A stretch of 64,000 bases of DNA, taken from Apus apus (lineage: Eukaryota > Chordata > Aves > Apodiformes > Apodidae). Below, piece by piece: positions 28,601 through 37,399 of this stretch (position 1 is its first letter; every line of letters starts with the position of its first letter). The notes below the pieces were generated by a model that saw only the letters and a list, made by a program, of their open reading frames with translations, was not told where the DNA came from and made no database searches. A program made the position numbers and the translations under genes. Location: contig NC_067285.1 in assembly GCF_020740795.1 (NCBI RefSeq), positions 95,811,152 through 95,875,151 on the forward strand, read 5' to 3'.

Positions 28601-29201
28601 AAGTTACTAAATATAAAAAGGCAACCGCTTTCCCAGCTACAAAAATGGTCTTTCATGTGCGTTTTTCATTTATTTTCACTTCCTTTCAACAAACCCTCAT
28701 TTTCTCAGGGGCACTCTGAAGGAAGACGGGGAGGGGGGCAGAAGGGGATATTCAAAGCTTTCCGTATAGAGATTAAAAGACAAAGCGATTCATGTGATGA
28801 ACAATTTGAAGCAGTGAGATTTCAAGAGGATAATCTTCACATTCACTACGAAATCCTTCAGGCCCAGAGGCTGAAACGATAAACACAGCTCTAGAAACCA
28901 ACCAGCCCGCTCTCCGGCCCCTCGAGGAGGAAGGGAAGGAGAAACGGAGGGGAAGCCCTGGACCCCAGCGCCGGAGCCGCCTGGCGGGCCAGGCAGGGCC
29001 GGGCCAGGCCGGGCCGGGGGCGACTGCCAGGCACAAGGCGCCAGGGAGGGGAAGCGGGAAAGGGAGGCGGGCCTGCGGGCACAGCGCCAGGCCGGGGCTC
29101 ACCCGGGCCTGTCGCTCCAGCTGGGAGTGGAGGCTGGAGCCCTTCAGCCGCTGCACGATCCGCGCTATGGTGAGGGAGAGGCCTCTGTCCGGGTCCGCCA
29201 T
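4567..29201 (-). CDS. TBC1D19: TBC1D19, 5' part (exons 1-11 of a spliced gene; 3' part outside window)
   Basis: TBC1 domain family member 19, of the Tre-2/Bub2/Cdc16 family whose typical members are GTPase-activating proteins for Rab GTPases; this member is little characterised. Eleven exons on the minus strand splice in phase into 272 residues, against about 526 in human. The protein collinearly matches vertebrate TBC1D19, for example LSLTIARIVQRLKGSSL (exon 1), PEIKLESLKEDIK (exon 2), HPAAPPEH (exon 4), NLRNPNYENG (exon 8) and AEQDSAAAQQYVRQG (exon 11). The first half of the family protein lies before the TBC domain. Only the beginning of the TBC fold (R257 and W261, the R..LW-type motif) is in the window, so whether the catalytic Arg and Gln fingers are present cannot be judged. 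Introns range from about 0.7 to 9.4 kb and carry CR1 insertions. Identification is by recalled protein similarity and exon phase, not by alignment. Confidence 0.95.
6931..6991. repeat. Tandem duplication, 28 bp identical, 33 bp period
   Basis: The 28 bp beginning CTGTCTCTGTCTAAATTACA occurs at 6931-6958 and again, identically, at 6964-6991, separated by 5 bp. It lies in TBC1D19 intron 10. Confidence 0.9.
7121..7159 (-). CDS. TBC1D19: TBC1D19 exon 10 (micro-exon)
   Basis: 39 nt, residues 222-235, reading EFFENEHVHVGQK. The acceptor is TTCTAG and the donor GTATGG. It enters and leaves in phase 1. It is too short to show up as an open reading frame and was found only by matching the family peptide and splice signals. 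Confidence 0.92.
7962..8034 (-). CDS. TBC1D19: TBC1D19 exon 9
   Basis: 73 nt, residues 198-222, containing ELSLNIGQLGIDDSAQVPP. The acceptor is TTTCAG and the donor GTTAGC. It leaves in phase 1. Confidence 0.94.
8842..8952 (-). CDS. TBC1D19: TBC1D19 exon 8
   Basis: 111 nt, residues 161-197, containing VLMNLRNPNYENGEQP, SFRSHLGLIQ and KVKDIPEL. The acceptor is TTTAAG and the donor GTAAGT. The exon is symmetrical (phase 0 at both ends). Confidence 0.95.
9141..9402 (+). mobile_element. CR1 LINE 3' fragment
   Basis: About 260 bp of CR1 3' end in TBC1D19 intron 7, antisense to the gene. It covers the final ORF2 codons (the GRFRLD-IRKK-like segment through HW-RLP), the GATGTCCCTGC region and the tail ATTCTATGATTCTATGAT. 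Confidence 0.9.
11123..11169 (-). CDS. TBC1D19: TBC1D19 exon 7
   Basis: 47 nt, residues 145-160, reading DLSLFRPVYAPKDFLE. The acceptor is TTTCAG and the donor GTAAGC. It restores phase 0. Confidence 0.94.
11893..11956 (-). CDS. TBC1D19: TBC1D19 exon 6
   Basis: 64 nt, residues 124-145, reading RPVSEQKELLNKWNEMG and onward to TDEP. The acceptor is TTTCAG and the donor GTAAGG. It leaves in phase 1. Confidence 0.94.
12894..12968 (-). CDS. TBC1D19: TBC1D19 exon 5
   Basis: 75 nt, residues 99-123, reading GSWEKRILKSLNSMCTEL and onward to PLAQK. The acceptor is TTTTAG and the donor GTAATG. The exon is symmetrical (phase 0 at both ends). Confidence 0.94.
12969..17018 (-). other. TBC1D19 intron 4
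   Basis: 4.05 kb intron. A CR1 element (14872-15600) is inserted in the orientation opposite to the gene. The remainder is AT-rich with nothing else I can support. Confidence 0.8.
14872..15600 (+). mobile_element. CR1 LINE, 5'-truncated
   Basis: Starts near CCCCAGGCACAAATACAGG and ends with TTCTATGATTCTGTC. One open frame reads HKYRLGGEWLESSPKEKDLG through LEHLSYEERLRKFGLFSLEK to LPRDAVV with few defects, so the copy is only moderately old. It sits in TBC1D19 intron 4, antisense to the gene. The short open stretch before 14872 is flanking DNA that happens to be in frame. Confidence 0.9.
17019..17094 (-). CDS. TBC1D19: TBC1D19 exon 4
   Basis: 76 nt, residues 73-98, containing CHPAAPPEHMKEPLAYM and ending RKAQ. 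The acceptor is TTCAAG and the donor GTTAGT. It ends on a codon boundary. Confidence 0.94.
18833..18878 (-). CDS. TBC1D19: TBC1D19 exon 3
   Basis: 46 nt, residues 58-73, reading GWEKKLQNAVYSELNV. The acceptor ends in AACAG and the donor is GTGAGT. It leaves with two bases (GT) of a valine codon completed by exon 4. It is one of the smallest exons here, but the peptide is a near-exact family match. Confidence 0.93.
19640..19712 (-). CDS. TBC1D19: TBC1D19 exon 2
   Basis: 73 nt, residues 34-58, reading VSLHKPEIKLESLKEDIK and onward. The acceptor ends in ATTAG and the donor is GTTTGT. It enters in phase 0 and leaves in phase 1 with a single G that completes glycine with exon 3. Confidence 0.93.
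19721..19748. repeat. (AAAT)n microsatellite
   Basis: Short tract of AATA/AAAT units just inside TBC1D19 intron 1, immediately upstream of exon 2 on the gene strand (TTTA/TTAT in gene sense, next to the acceptor tract). Confidence 0.85.
21371..21450. repeat. G/T-rich low-complexity tract
   Basis: About 80 bp made almost only of G and T, with runs such as GGGGGGTGGG and repeated TGGTGGTTTT. A similar tract is at 62021-62090. Guanine runs could allow quadruplex folding, but this was not tested. Confidence 0.8.
25491..25509. repeat. Poly-T (T19)
   Basis: Nineteen consecutive T after CTTTGCC, in TBC1D19 intron 1. No retroposed gene was recognised next to it. Confidence 0.9.
29103..29201 (-). 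CDS. TBC1D19: TBC1D19 coding exon 1
   Basis: Encodes residues 1-33, starting MADPDRGLSL and ending LERQAR before the donor GTGAGC; phase 0. The ATG at 29201 has a strong Kozak context (G at -3, G at +4) and matches the length of the mammalian N terminus, where the conserved part begins at LSL. The frame stays open upstream, and a weaker in-frame ATG at 29267 would add 22 residues. The exon is GC-rich and lies in the CpG island. Confidence 0.92.
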
Positions 29202-29275
29202 CGCGGCGCCCCGGCCGGCCAGCGGACTGATGCCCCGGACCACTTTCGCTGCCGCACCCCGCCTCATTAACCTTC

Positions 29276-29288
29276 GTTGCCAGGCAAC
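29276..29288. promoter_or_regulatory. RFX X-box motif
   Basis: GTTGCCAGGCAAC fits the RFX consensus GTNRCC(N0-3)RGYAAC at every position, with a one-base spacer, and is palindromic apart from the centre. It lies 74 nt upstream of the chosen TBC1D19 ATG, inside the CpG island. RFX factors use this motif in promoters of many ciliary genes and some others. Binding here is inferred from sequence only. Confidence 0.7.
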
Positions 29289-29639
29289 CGCCGGAGCGGG
29301 GGCGGTCCTCTTCGGCGGCGTCCGGGTAGAAAGCGGCGCCTCATAGAAGGGTTCCCCGATCGCGCGTGGAAGGGGCAGCGCAGGGCCCTGGGCCTCCCGG
29401 GGCTCAGCCCACGAGGGCCCGCGCTGCCCCCAGAGCCGGGGACACGGCCCGGGGGGTCTGCAGCGGCCGCCCCTGCCCAGGCAGCTGACCTGGCCACGCG
29501 TGCCTGGCCCGCTTGCTCTGCCTATATTTTCTGCGGAGCTTGCAGAGAAGTGTTCTTGTCCCCACCATCTGCGTGGCTCCTTACTTGTGTGTTCAGCTGC
29601 TCCTAGGCGGCCTAGGAAGGTGTTTGTGGCTGCTGTCAC

Positions 29640-32600
29640 TTGCTAGTCACCACTGGCCAGGTGAGCTGTAACCGGCCGTGAGCTTTCCAGGTCTGTGTCA
29701 GTAATACGTTAGATAATATCCTACATCATCATTAGCTACAGCTTAATTAAGCTGTCTGGCTTTGCCCTGGAATGGACTAAGCTTTCTTGTACAGTCAGCT
29801 ACTGCACTTGAGCTGAGCTGCTGCAATCAGTATCTACAAGGCAGCATGTTCGTGAGCTGCTTCTCACCTGGAGCTGACAGTGACAGGCTGTCAAACCCAC
29901 CTTAGTGCAGTCAGAAAGATTAGCTTAAAAACATCTTTAGCTGCGGTTTAAGTTGCTTTGCACGAGTATGGTGCAGTGGGATTCATATCGTTAAAGCTTG
30001 AGAGACAGTTTAGAAAGCTGCAGTTTAGGGCCTGAGGTGTCACATCCCGATGGTGTGAACAGCTAATTCAGCCCCAGCTGTCCGTGTGCTTCCTGAAGAG
30101 TGCTAGTTGACCTGTGATCAGGTGAATTTTTATTTTGCTCTTGAACATTTTACCCTGGTCTGCTCAGCATGGTGAGGCATTAACTCGGGCTCAGTAGCAG
30201 AAGCCCTAGTTTAAGCGGAATAGCTGTGTGACACTGTGTACCTCTCCTTGGGTGACATAAATGCCAGGAAAGTTCATCCACCTAGTCCTTCTGCGAAAAT
30301 CTATTCCTATGCACATCAGTAACAGGACCATGTAATCAGATTCTCACTTAATAAACTAACTTACTAAGCCAAAATATTAATTTTGAGCATTCTAGAATAG
30401 TCAATAAATAAGCTATGAGAGTTCAAGGAGGTAACATGGAAAAGCTGATCACTGACCTCCAAAGCCAAGCATTAATATCCATTTTCAGCTTTGAGTGTGG
30501 CCATACCTTTGTAAAAGAAAGAATGTTTCAAGATTCTGAAACGTCAGGTTGCAACTTTTCCACTGCTGTCAGCTCTGCGAGTGAGTCACACAGATGTGAG
30601 GAAATGAAGGCTGATGTCATCAGTTACCTTGCTAGAATTAAAAGAAGATACAATAGGTATAAAAATGCACCTGAACTCTCTGCAACCTCTTTTGTCATAT
30701 CTGTGAGCATTTCTGGATAAAATGAATCTTAATGAAGAACAGTAATAGAAGATCAGAGATAAAACTCAGCCAACTCTGGAAAAACATGAAAAAGCCATTT
30801 ATGCTAAATCAAGACATTGCAGAGAATTCACTTCTTGATTCACGGAGAGCACAGGGAAATCAAATGCCCAGTTGTCTGTTGATGCCTTGAGTATCTGTTC
30901 TAATTTACAAGTTTTCTGTCAGATCTGCACTTTCATGCATATATGAATTTAGGGGCAATAGTGAGCACATTTTTTATTTTTCTCTGTGTGTTGGGAGTTA
31001 ATGAAATATTTGCCTACATTCCCAACTGAACAAGCATACAAAGTGTAACAGCTGAATGTGCTGCTTCATTATAAAATTCTGCAAAGAGTTCCTCTTGCAG
31101 GAATTCCTCTCCTTGTTGATTTTTTGTTGTTGTTGAGGAAGATTATTTGTTTGTGTGGGAACTTTGCCCAAGACAGGCACATGCATAAAACCAGGGTATG
31201 TCACCAAGTGCCGCAGCTTAGTGCCTGTAAGTCCAAGGTTTCACATCACATGAGGCAAGTGTGAGAGGGAGCCCCAGTACCCTCTTGCCTGGCACAGTCC
31301 TCAGCAGTATTTTCTTTACTAGTTTTTGAAAGAACCAGTGGACTGTCACTGCAACAGCAATCTTACATTGCTTTTGGCAAGCACGTCACCTAACAGGACT
31401 GCTTGATATGTGGGGACTGAGAGGCTGGAGATGTTCCTACTGGTAGGACAGAAAGGGATCTGACTGTTTCACATGTGGTGATCTGCAGGCACCGTGTTCA
31501 ACCAGAAGCCGTGACACCATGCTGGTTAGAAGTGTGAGTTCCCCTGCTCCTGGGGAATGTGGGCAAGTGATACATTTGGTGAGTTTCATGTGCCGTGCTT
31601 ATGCAAAAGCCATCCTTATCTTCTATAGGTCAACAAATCAGGAGGAAAAGCTACTATCAGCTGCAGATGAGTAATTTCCTGCAGTTGACTTCCTCTGCTC
31701 CAAATCTGCCTTTGTTTGTTACCCTCTGCACATACACATCTGTCACTCTTCATTCCCTGTTTTTCCCAGGCTATTTCCAGTCTGATCTTCTTCCTCTAAT
31801 GCACTGGGTTTCTCGCTGGTCAGTTATGTCTCCAATATGGGTAGGAAAAGTTACTTCTTATTAATACTAATCAAAGCCTCAAAGCAAAGCAATATAAAGA
31901 GATAATCTTGAATGCACCTCACCAAGTGCTGTTAACTGCTTCTTGTGTATCTTTACCATATCCAGTTAAGAAATCTCATGCGTGAGTGCATGCTTCTTCT
32001 TTGTTTCCTTACAAGGATCTTACTGCATAGCAGCTTGAGAAATACTGGATCATTGTTAAAAAATATCACTTAAATAACTGGCACTGGCAGAAATCCCAAC
32101 CAACACTTTAGCCTGTCCCCCTGGTATCACGACTGGTTCAATATGATTCATATGATATATGTGTTTGACAATTCCTGCTCTTCCGCCATGATTTACTTTT
32201 ATATTGCAAGTAAGCAACTGCAGTGCAGTTAGCACAGAGTGGTTTTATGATGTCCAGTACCACATACCAAAGATAGTTTGCTGGTTTTATAGAAGGTCTG
32301 GTGTAGGTATCATTGTTTTTCTGTTGGAAGGGTTTATTTGGTGGTCTTTTCCTCTCTTCACCTCTTTCTTATAACCTTGAACACCAACTCTCTACCCCAT
32401 TGTGTCACACCCCCTTTTACAGCTGCAGAGCTGTACACTGTTCTACCTTTCTTTACCATTTTTTGTGTCAAGTTTCTGCAGTTAGCTATAACTGATACTG
32501 GTATCCCAAGTGTGTTATATTTATCTGCCACTGCAGGTCTGGAAAGCATTGAGAATTTGGCAAGGGGAAGTAAAAATTACATAGCCAGTATCTGAAGTAT

Positions 32601-35260
32601 TGCACCCATATTCTCTCCCTCTTTTCCCTGGCAGGTTTTAGATTGAGAAGAGGATATGAAGCAACAGATACATCATACCATCATTTTTAAGGCCACATGT
32701 GACAAAATACTTCTTAATACTTCAAAATTATTCTGAAGACCAGTTTATTTCCTGGAGTGTAAGAGCATGCATTACAAAAGAAAACCATTCCAATAAAGCA
32801 CTGAGTGCCTGAAAGCTTGTCTTTTTTCCTCCACACCTTTAGAGCTAATAACCAGAGCTGTCTGCAAGTATCACCAAAGGAGGCAGTTGCCTTGTACAAG
32901 AGAGTATTGGGTAAGGGAGGTCAACAAAATCCCAGCAGTCCCAACTCCAAAATCCCAGCAGTCAACAAAATCCCAGCACTTTCAAGCTGCTCCCAAGACA
33001 TGCTTCCCCTAAGCAATTCACAGCACTCATGCTGCCCTGATTATCTTTCACTCGTATTTCATTCTCTTGCTGCTAGAAAAGCCAAGTCAGGAAGTCTCCT
33101 CTTAGGGCTGCTTTTTCTGCTGGGAGAACAGGGATGGGGAGGGGCTGGAAGGGGAACACTGCACTCCTACCTGTGCTGAGGGTGGGTGCATTCATGCAGT
33201 CAGTGTTGGCATGGTAAGGGAATGAGCTACGGTGCAGAACAGGGCTAAACATACAATCACTGTCACTACTGTAGATAAGCAACTTACCTTTCCTTTACAC
33301 CCTGAGTAGTAAGTGTGTTAGTGCTGTCCCAGAGGGAGTTACACATTGGATTCACCCTGATAACAAATGTGTGTATCTCCAAGTTCCTTTGTTTTGTGCT
33401 ACATGAGACACTGCCAAGAGAATGACAGTGGGTTGTGGGCTGGTTTTGGTTTTGTTGGGGTTCTTTTGCCAAACCAAAAGGAAAATACAATAGAGAAAAC
33501 AAGACAAAACAAAATAAAAACAAACCCCAAACCACACATGCTCATATCTTCCACCAAACCCTCCAAATTTGCCTTCCTTCAGATAAGAGAACATGGCATT
33601 TTTCTCTCTTATATTTATAATATTTGTATCTAAAATGCTACTCTTGTTCAGACCTTTATTTTCTCTTGCTCCTCTTGAAACCATTTTAAGTCCTGAAGGC
33701 TTCAAATCCATAACCCAGATCCTCTCAAGCCATTAGCATAACTTCACCTGCTAACTGTCAGATTCAAACAGCTACTTTCTGGATTTCTCATCTGAGCAGG
33801 TTCTTTCAGAGAAGAACACATTCAGTCCTTTGCTCAGTATGTTCATTCTTTATATTAGACTAATGTCCATTAAACTTCAGTCTCCATTATGGACCAATCC
33901 TGCAAGCTTACCTTTATAACAGCCACTGGTTTCCTTGTGAAATCAGGACCACAATATATTGTTTGTAGTTGATAACTGAGAAGTGTAGTGAAAACTAGAA
34001 ATGCAAGAAAAGGAAATTACTGTCAGTGACTTCCACTCATAAATATTAAGCTTTTATAAATTACTGCCCAAGAAGTGACAGTGAATATTTTGACAAGTTT
34101 CAATACTTTATATAAAATAATCAGCTCCTGTGAAGTAATGAGATTTTTTGCCCAAATACCACTGACGCAACATGAAGAATGTAGGAAGCTTAGATGACAT
34201 CTCTTCACTTATCAGGGCAGGAAACATGTCTTATTGCAGACTATTGTTCATGAGAAGTAATATGTTTTATCTAAGATGTGACTGAACTTGAGAGCTAGAC
34301 GTGACTACCAATGACATCACATGTTGCTAGTCCAGTTTGAGGAGTTTCACATTGCTTCAGTTCTGGATTTTAGGTTATTTCCATCTAGACTTTGGCTTAA
34401 GACAGCTATAAGCCTGGGTCTCAGGTCATAGTATCTATTACTGGTATTTTTTTAATAGCATTGCTGAGTCATACCAGCAACTGTGAATTATAAGGCAAAT
34501 AACATGCAAAAAGTTAATAATTTTTCTGGTATTATTATTTTTAGTCCATTTTATTATTAACCAAGTGACACGAGCTTTAGCAATAACATTCTCTATTTTC
34601 TGGTTTATAAAATCCCGTGTGATACATTTACCTTTACTATTAAGATGTAATTATGTAGATAGAGGATTTCTTGGACTTAAACCAGAAATGGAGTCTGTCG
34701 GTCTAGATCCACAAATGCAGTTTATATACTAAGTAGTATATGCGCTTCATATGTGATATATATGTCATATTTGAAGTTTAAATTGTATATTCACCTAACA
34801 GCAAGTCTGTCATGACATTTACACAACTGTTGTACATAACCAAACATAAGAGACATAATTCAACATTCACCAGCAAACATTTTCCTAGTACACATGTAAG
34901 CTTTCTTTAGCCACTTCTTTTAAGTTCCTCAGAAATTTTAACCAACTGGTCCATAGGCAAGATAATGCACCAAAAAAAGCTCTCTTAAGAGATTCTTAAC
35001 ATGTCCAGGGATGAGTTTATCAATATATAGGTATGCTAAAGTGGGTTTCTGTGTTGTCTTTTCAAACCTATAGATTTCAGTGAGGCTATGTGATGCAAAT
35101 ACAAGCAGAAGTTTGGTTGTGTCTGTGACAGGAAGTATTCCCCTCCTAAAAATATCTCAAAAATGTGTGTGGTGGAGTTCTATAACTACTATTAAGAATA
35201 TATAAAACTCTGATTTTCTATTTATTAAACAGCATTGAGTATTACTCCACTGAAAAAAAC
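29640..35260. other. Intergenic stretch, no gene recognised
   Basis: Between the TBC1D19 CpG island and the first simple repeats. Only short random open frames are present. I note a strong plus-strand splice donor match (CAG|GTGAGC, GT at 29661), a triplicated 12 bp core at 32927-32978 and a weak A/C versus G/T inverted similarity near 33440-33537. Nothing else is supported. Confidence 0.6.
32927..32978. repeat. Three copies of AAAATCCCAGCA
   Basis: The 12-mer AAAATCCCAGCA occurs at 32927-32938, 32949-32960 and 32967-32978, the first and third within a longer shared CAACAAAATCCCAGCA. It is a small local duplication. Confidence 0.9.
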
Positions 35261-35261
35261 T

Positions 35262-35343
35262 TACTGGTACCAGAAGACCTTTAAGACCATTGAGTCCAAC
35301 CATAAACCTAACACTGCCCCATCCTCCACTAAACCATATCCTT
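35262..35343 (-). mobile_element. Short CR1 3'-end fragment
   Basis: About 80 bp resembling the reverse complement of a CR1 3' untranslated end, of the type with GAGTCCAACCATAAACCTAA followed by CACTAAACCATATCC. The terminal octamer tail is not preserved. The assignment rests on recalled family sequence. Confidence 0.55.
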
Positions 35344-35643
35344 ACTTACTGCAGTAGGGGAATTAGTCTTCTGTGGAAAATGTAACACGTTTTAAGGTAG
35401 CCTGTTATACTTTTGTTTGCTGCCTGGAACATTTACAACTTATTACAGAGTCATGTCAGTGTGTGTTGCAAGTCTTCAACAACCAGTAGACCACCTTGAA
35501 TACATTATTTAGTGTCTAAATCATAGCCTTCCTCTTAATAATTAAGAAGTAGAACTATAAACTTTGGTGCAGAACAATGATCCTTGTGTATCAATTCTAG
35601 GCACTTTTTATTCCTCAGATTAAGATTTCATGACCAACTGGAT

Positions 35644-35780
<137 letters not shown>

Positions 35781-36629
35781 GATTAGTAGGCTGATTGGTT
35801 TTCTTGTTTGGTACATTTTCAAATGGAAGATTCAAAGTGAAGAATAAACCAGGAGGATCTTGAAGCTCTTGTAGGGATTTTGTAAATCTTTTCTGGTGGT
35901 TATGTGGGCAGAAAATAAGCAGATACCCTCCCTGTTAAAAGAAAGACTCCAGTTTGGATCACAGGGATCCTCACTTCCATTACTAGAATTTTTCAGATCC
36001 CCTCTACCTTGATTTCTGCTTCCGTAACTTAATGTCTACTCTGATAAAAAGACAGCTAGAAGTGCTCGTAAGATAAACTACAAAATGGAACTGCTGAATG
36101 AACTGAGCTCGGCAAGCAGAACCTTCATCAAGGTTCTCATAGTTTTGTCTCCACTTTCCTTGTATGGACAAATGCTTTATACCATTGAAAGGGAGCACCA
36201 GACACTGAATAAATATCTTCACCAACTATGGAAAAGAGTCTTCTCTGATAGATCTCAGATAGTGGCAGGGGTCTAAGGAATTCTATATTGAAATACTTGC
36301 AATTGTCCTGTATTAGTTCAAAACAGATTACGTCAGAATGTAAAACTGAGCCCTAATTTCTGAATACAGTTTCTCTGTTTATATATAGGAGTAGATTATT
36401 GCAGAAAATGATCCGAAAAAAATGAATATTGATGCTGCCTGTTACAAGAACTGTTGTGCTTATATGATGCACAACTAAATAAACAGTTTTTGCTGTGAAA
36501 AGAAGTTAACAATAAGAATGTACACAAGAATTCAAAACAACTGAAAAGAGCAGAACAATAAGATGAAAGAGCAAGCATATGTAAAACACTGCTCTGAAAG
36601 CTGGACACAGAGCTGTTGAATAGCAGGCT

Positions 36630-36760
36630 ACCCTGCTCTAACTAACCCCCAAAATACAAATTTGTATACAAGTCTCCATCTAGGAAAAATGGCACTGAAA
36701 TATTGTATCCAGCTTTAGGGAGCACAAACAAACCCAGATAAATTTATTTCAGATGAAGAT
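36630..36760 (+). mobile_element. Possible ancient CR1-class LINE fragment
   Basis: The translation ALKYCIQL-stop-GAQ resembles the conserved [11 protein letters not shown] segment of CR1 ORF2. The similarity is short and the flanks are decayed or replaced by A/C-rich sequence, so this is tentative. Confidence 0.35.
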
Positions 36761-36770
36761 CTGTGCATTG

Positions 36771-36841
36771 AAAACAAAACAAAAAAAAAACAACAACAAA
36801 CAAACAAACAAAAACAAACAAAATAACCAAACCAAAACAAA
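36771..36841. repeat. A/C-rich low-complexity tract, (AAAC)n and (AAC)n
   Basis: About 70 bp of AAAAC, AAC and AAAC units. It directly follows a possible old LINE fragment. Confidence 0.9.
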
Positions 36842-37120
36842 ATGAAATTAAATATGCAGTCAGGTTTTCTGTTTTGCATCACTGTTTAGAGCTCAGTAAA
36901 GAAATCTTTCCAAGGCACAACAAATTTGCTAAATCAAAAAAGGGACAGAAATACTACGTACAAAGATAATTGTATTATTAATTAGCAGGATACAGGACTG
37001 AATCTTATAATCTACATTGCAACATGTTCCCAGAAATACTAGGAAGAAAAATCAGGAAACGATCATAAAGGTCATAGTGCTAAAGGGCTGAAGAAAGGTT
37101 GGAATTATTTGTAATCATTG

Positions 37121-37149
<29 letters not shown>
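37121..37149. repeat. Poly-A (A29)
   Basis: Twenty-nine consecutive A. It could be a retroposon tail, but the 300 bp before it gives no recognisable gene or SINE. Confidence 0.95.
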
Positions 37150-37151
<2 letters not shown>

Positions 37152-37399
37152 GAAGTTACAAGATATTAAGCTGGTAAAACAGCTGAGCAGAACTATAGAG
37201 ATTTGAACTAGCTTAGGCGATCAGTCATTACTGTGAGTAAGCAGTTATACCGCAATGGAATTGGAGGAATATGTAGTGTCAGAAAGATAACTCAGATATA
37301 TTAGGCAGCTAAGATGTGGAATATTTCAAAGTCAGGTTTTCCCTGATCCAGCTCCAGGAGTCCACATGACTGAGATGAAGGTCATCAATAGCTTGTCAT

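Larger units (their letters stand above)
19713..29102 (-). other. TBC1D19 intron 1
   Basis: 9.4 kb intron, mostly AT-rich unique sequence. I see a (AAAT)n tract just inside its 3' end, a G/T-rich low-complexity tract at 21371-21450, a T19 run at 25491-25509 and an open-frame cluster on the minus strand at 23030-23552 that I cannot identify. No CR1 copy and no further conserved exon were recognised. Confidence 0.8.
28900..29650. promoter_or_regulatory. TBC1D19: CpG island promoter of TBC1D19
   Basis: This block is strongly GC- and CpG-rich compared with the AT-rich surroundings. It spans the first exon of TBC1D19, its 5' leader and about 0.4 kb upstream. No TATA box is obvious. It contains a perfect X-box at 29276-29288 and GC-box-like stretches (GGGGGCGG near 29299). 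Such islands usually initiate transcription at several sites and in both directions. Confidence 0.85.

Noticed and set aside
29277..29606. 109-codon plus-strand frame in the CpG island
   Set aside because: Composition (Arg, Pro, Gly, Ala rich) is that of any frame in GC-rich DNA, and no domain is recognised. A noncoding divergent transcript is possible, a protein is not supported.
28773..29639. 288-codon open frame on the minus strand across the CpG island
   Set aside because: It is TBC1D19 exon 1 read through its donor into intron 1 and upstream into GC-rich leader, where stops are rare. Only 29103-29201 is supported as coding.
33440..33537. G/T-rich and A/C-rich stretches that might pair as an inverted repeat
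   Set aside because: The two arms match only partly. The similarity is what two low-complexity tracts would give, so no hairpin is claimed.
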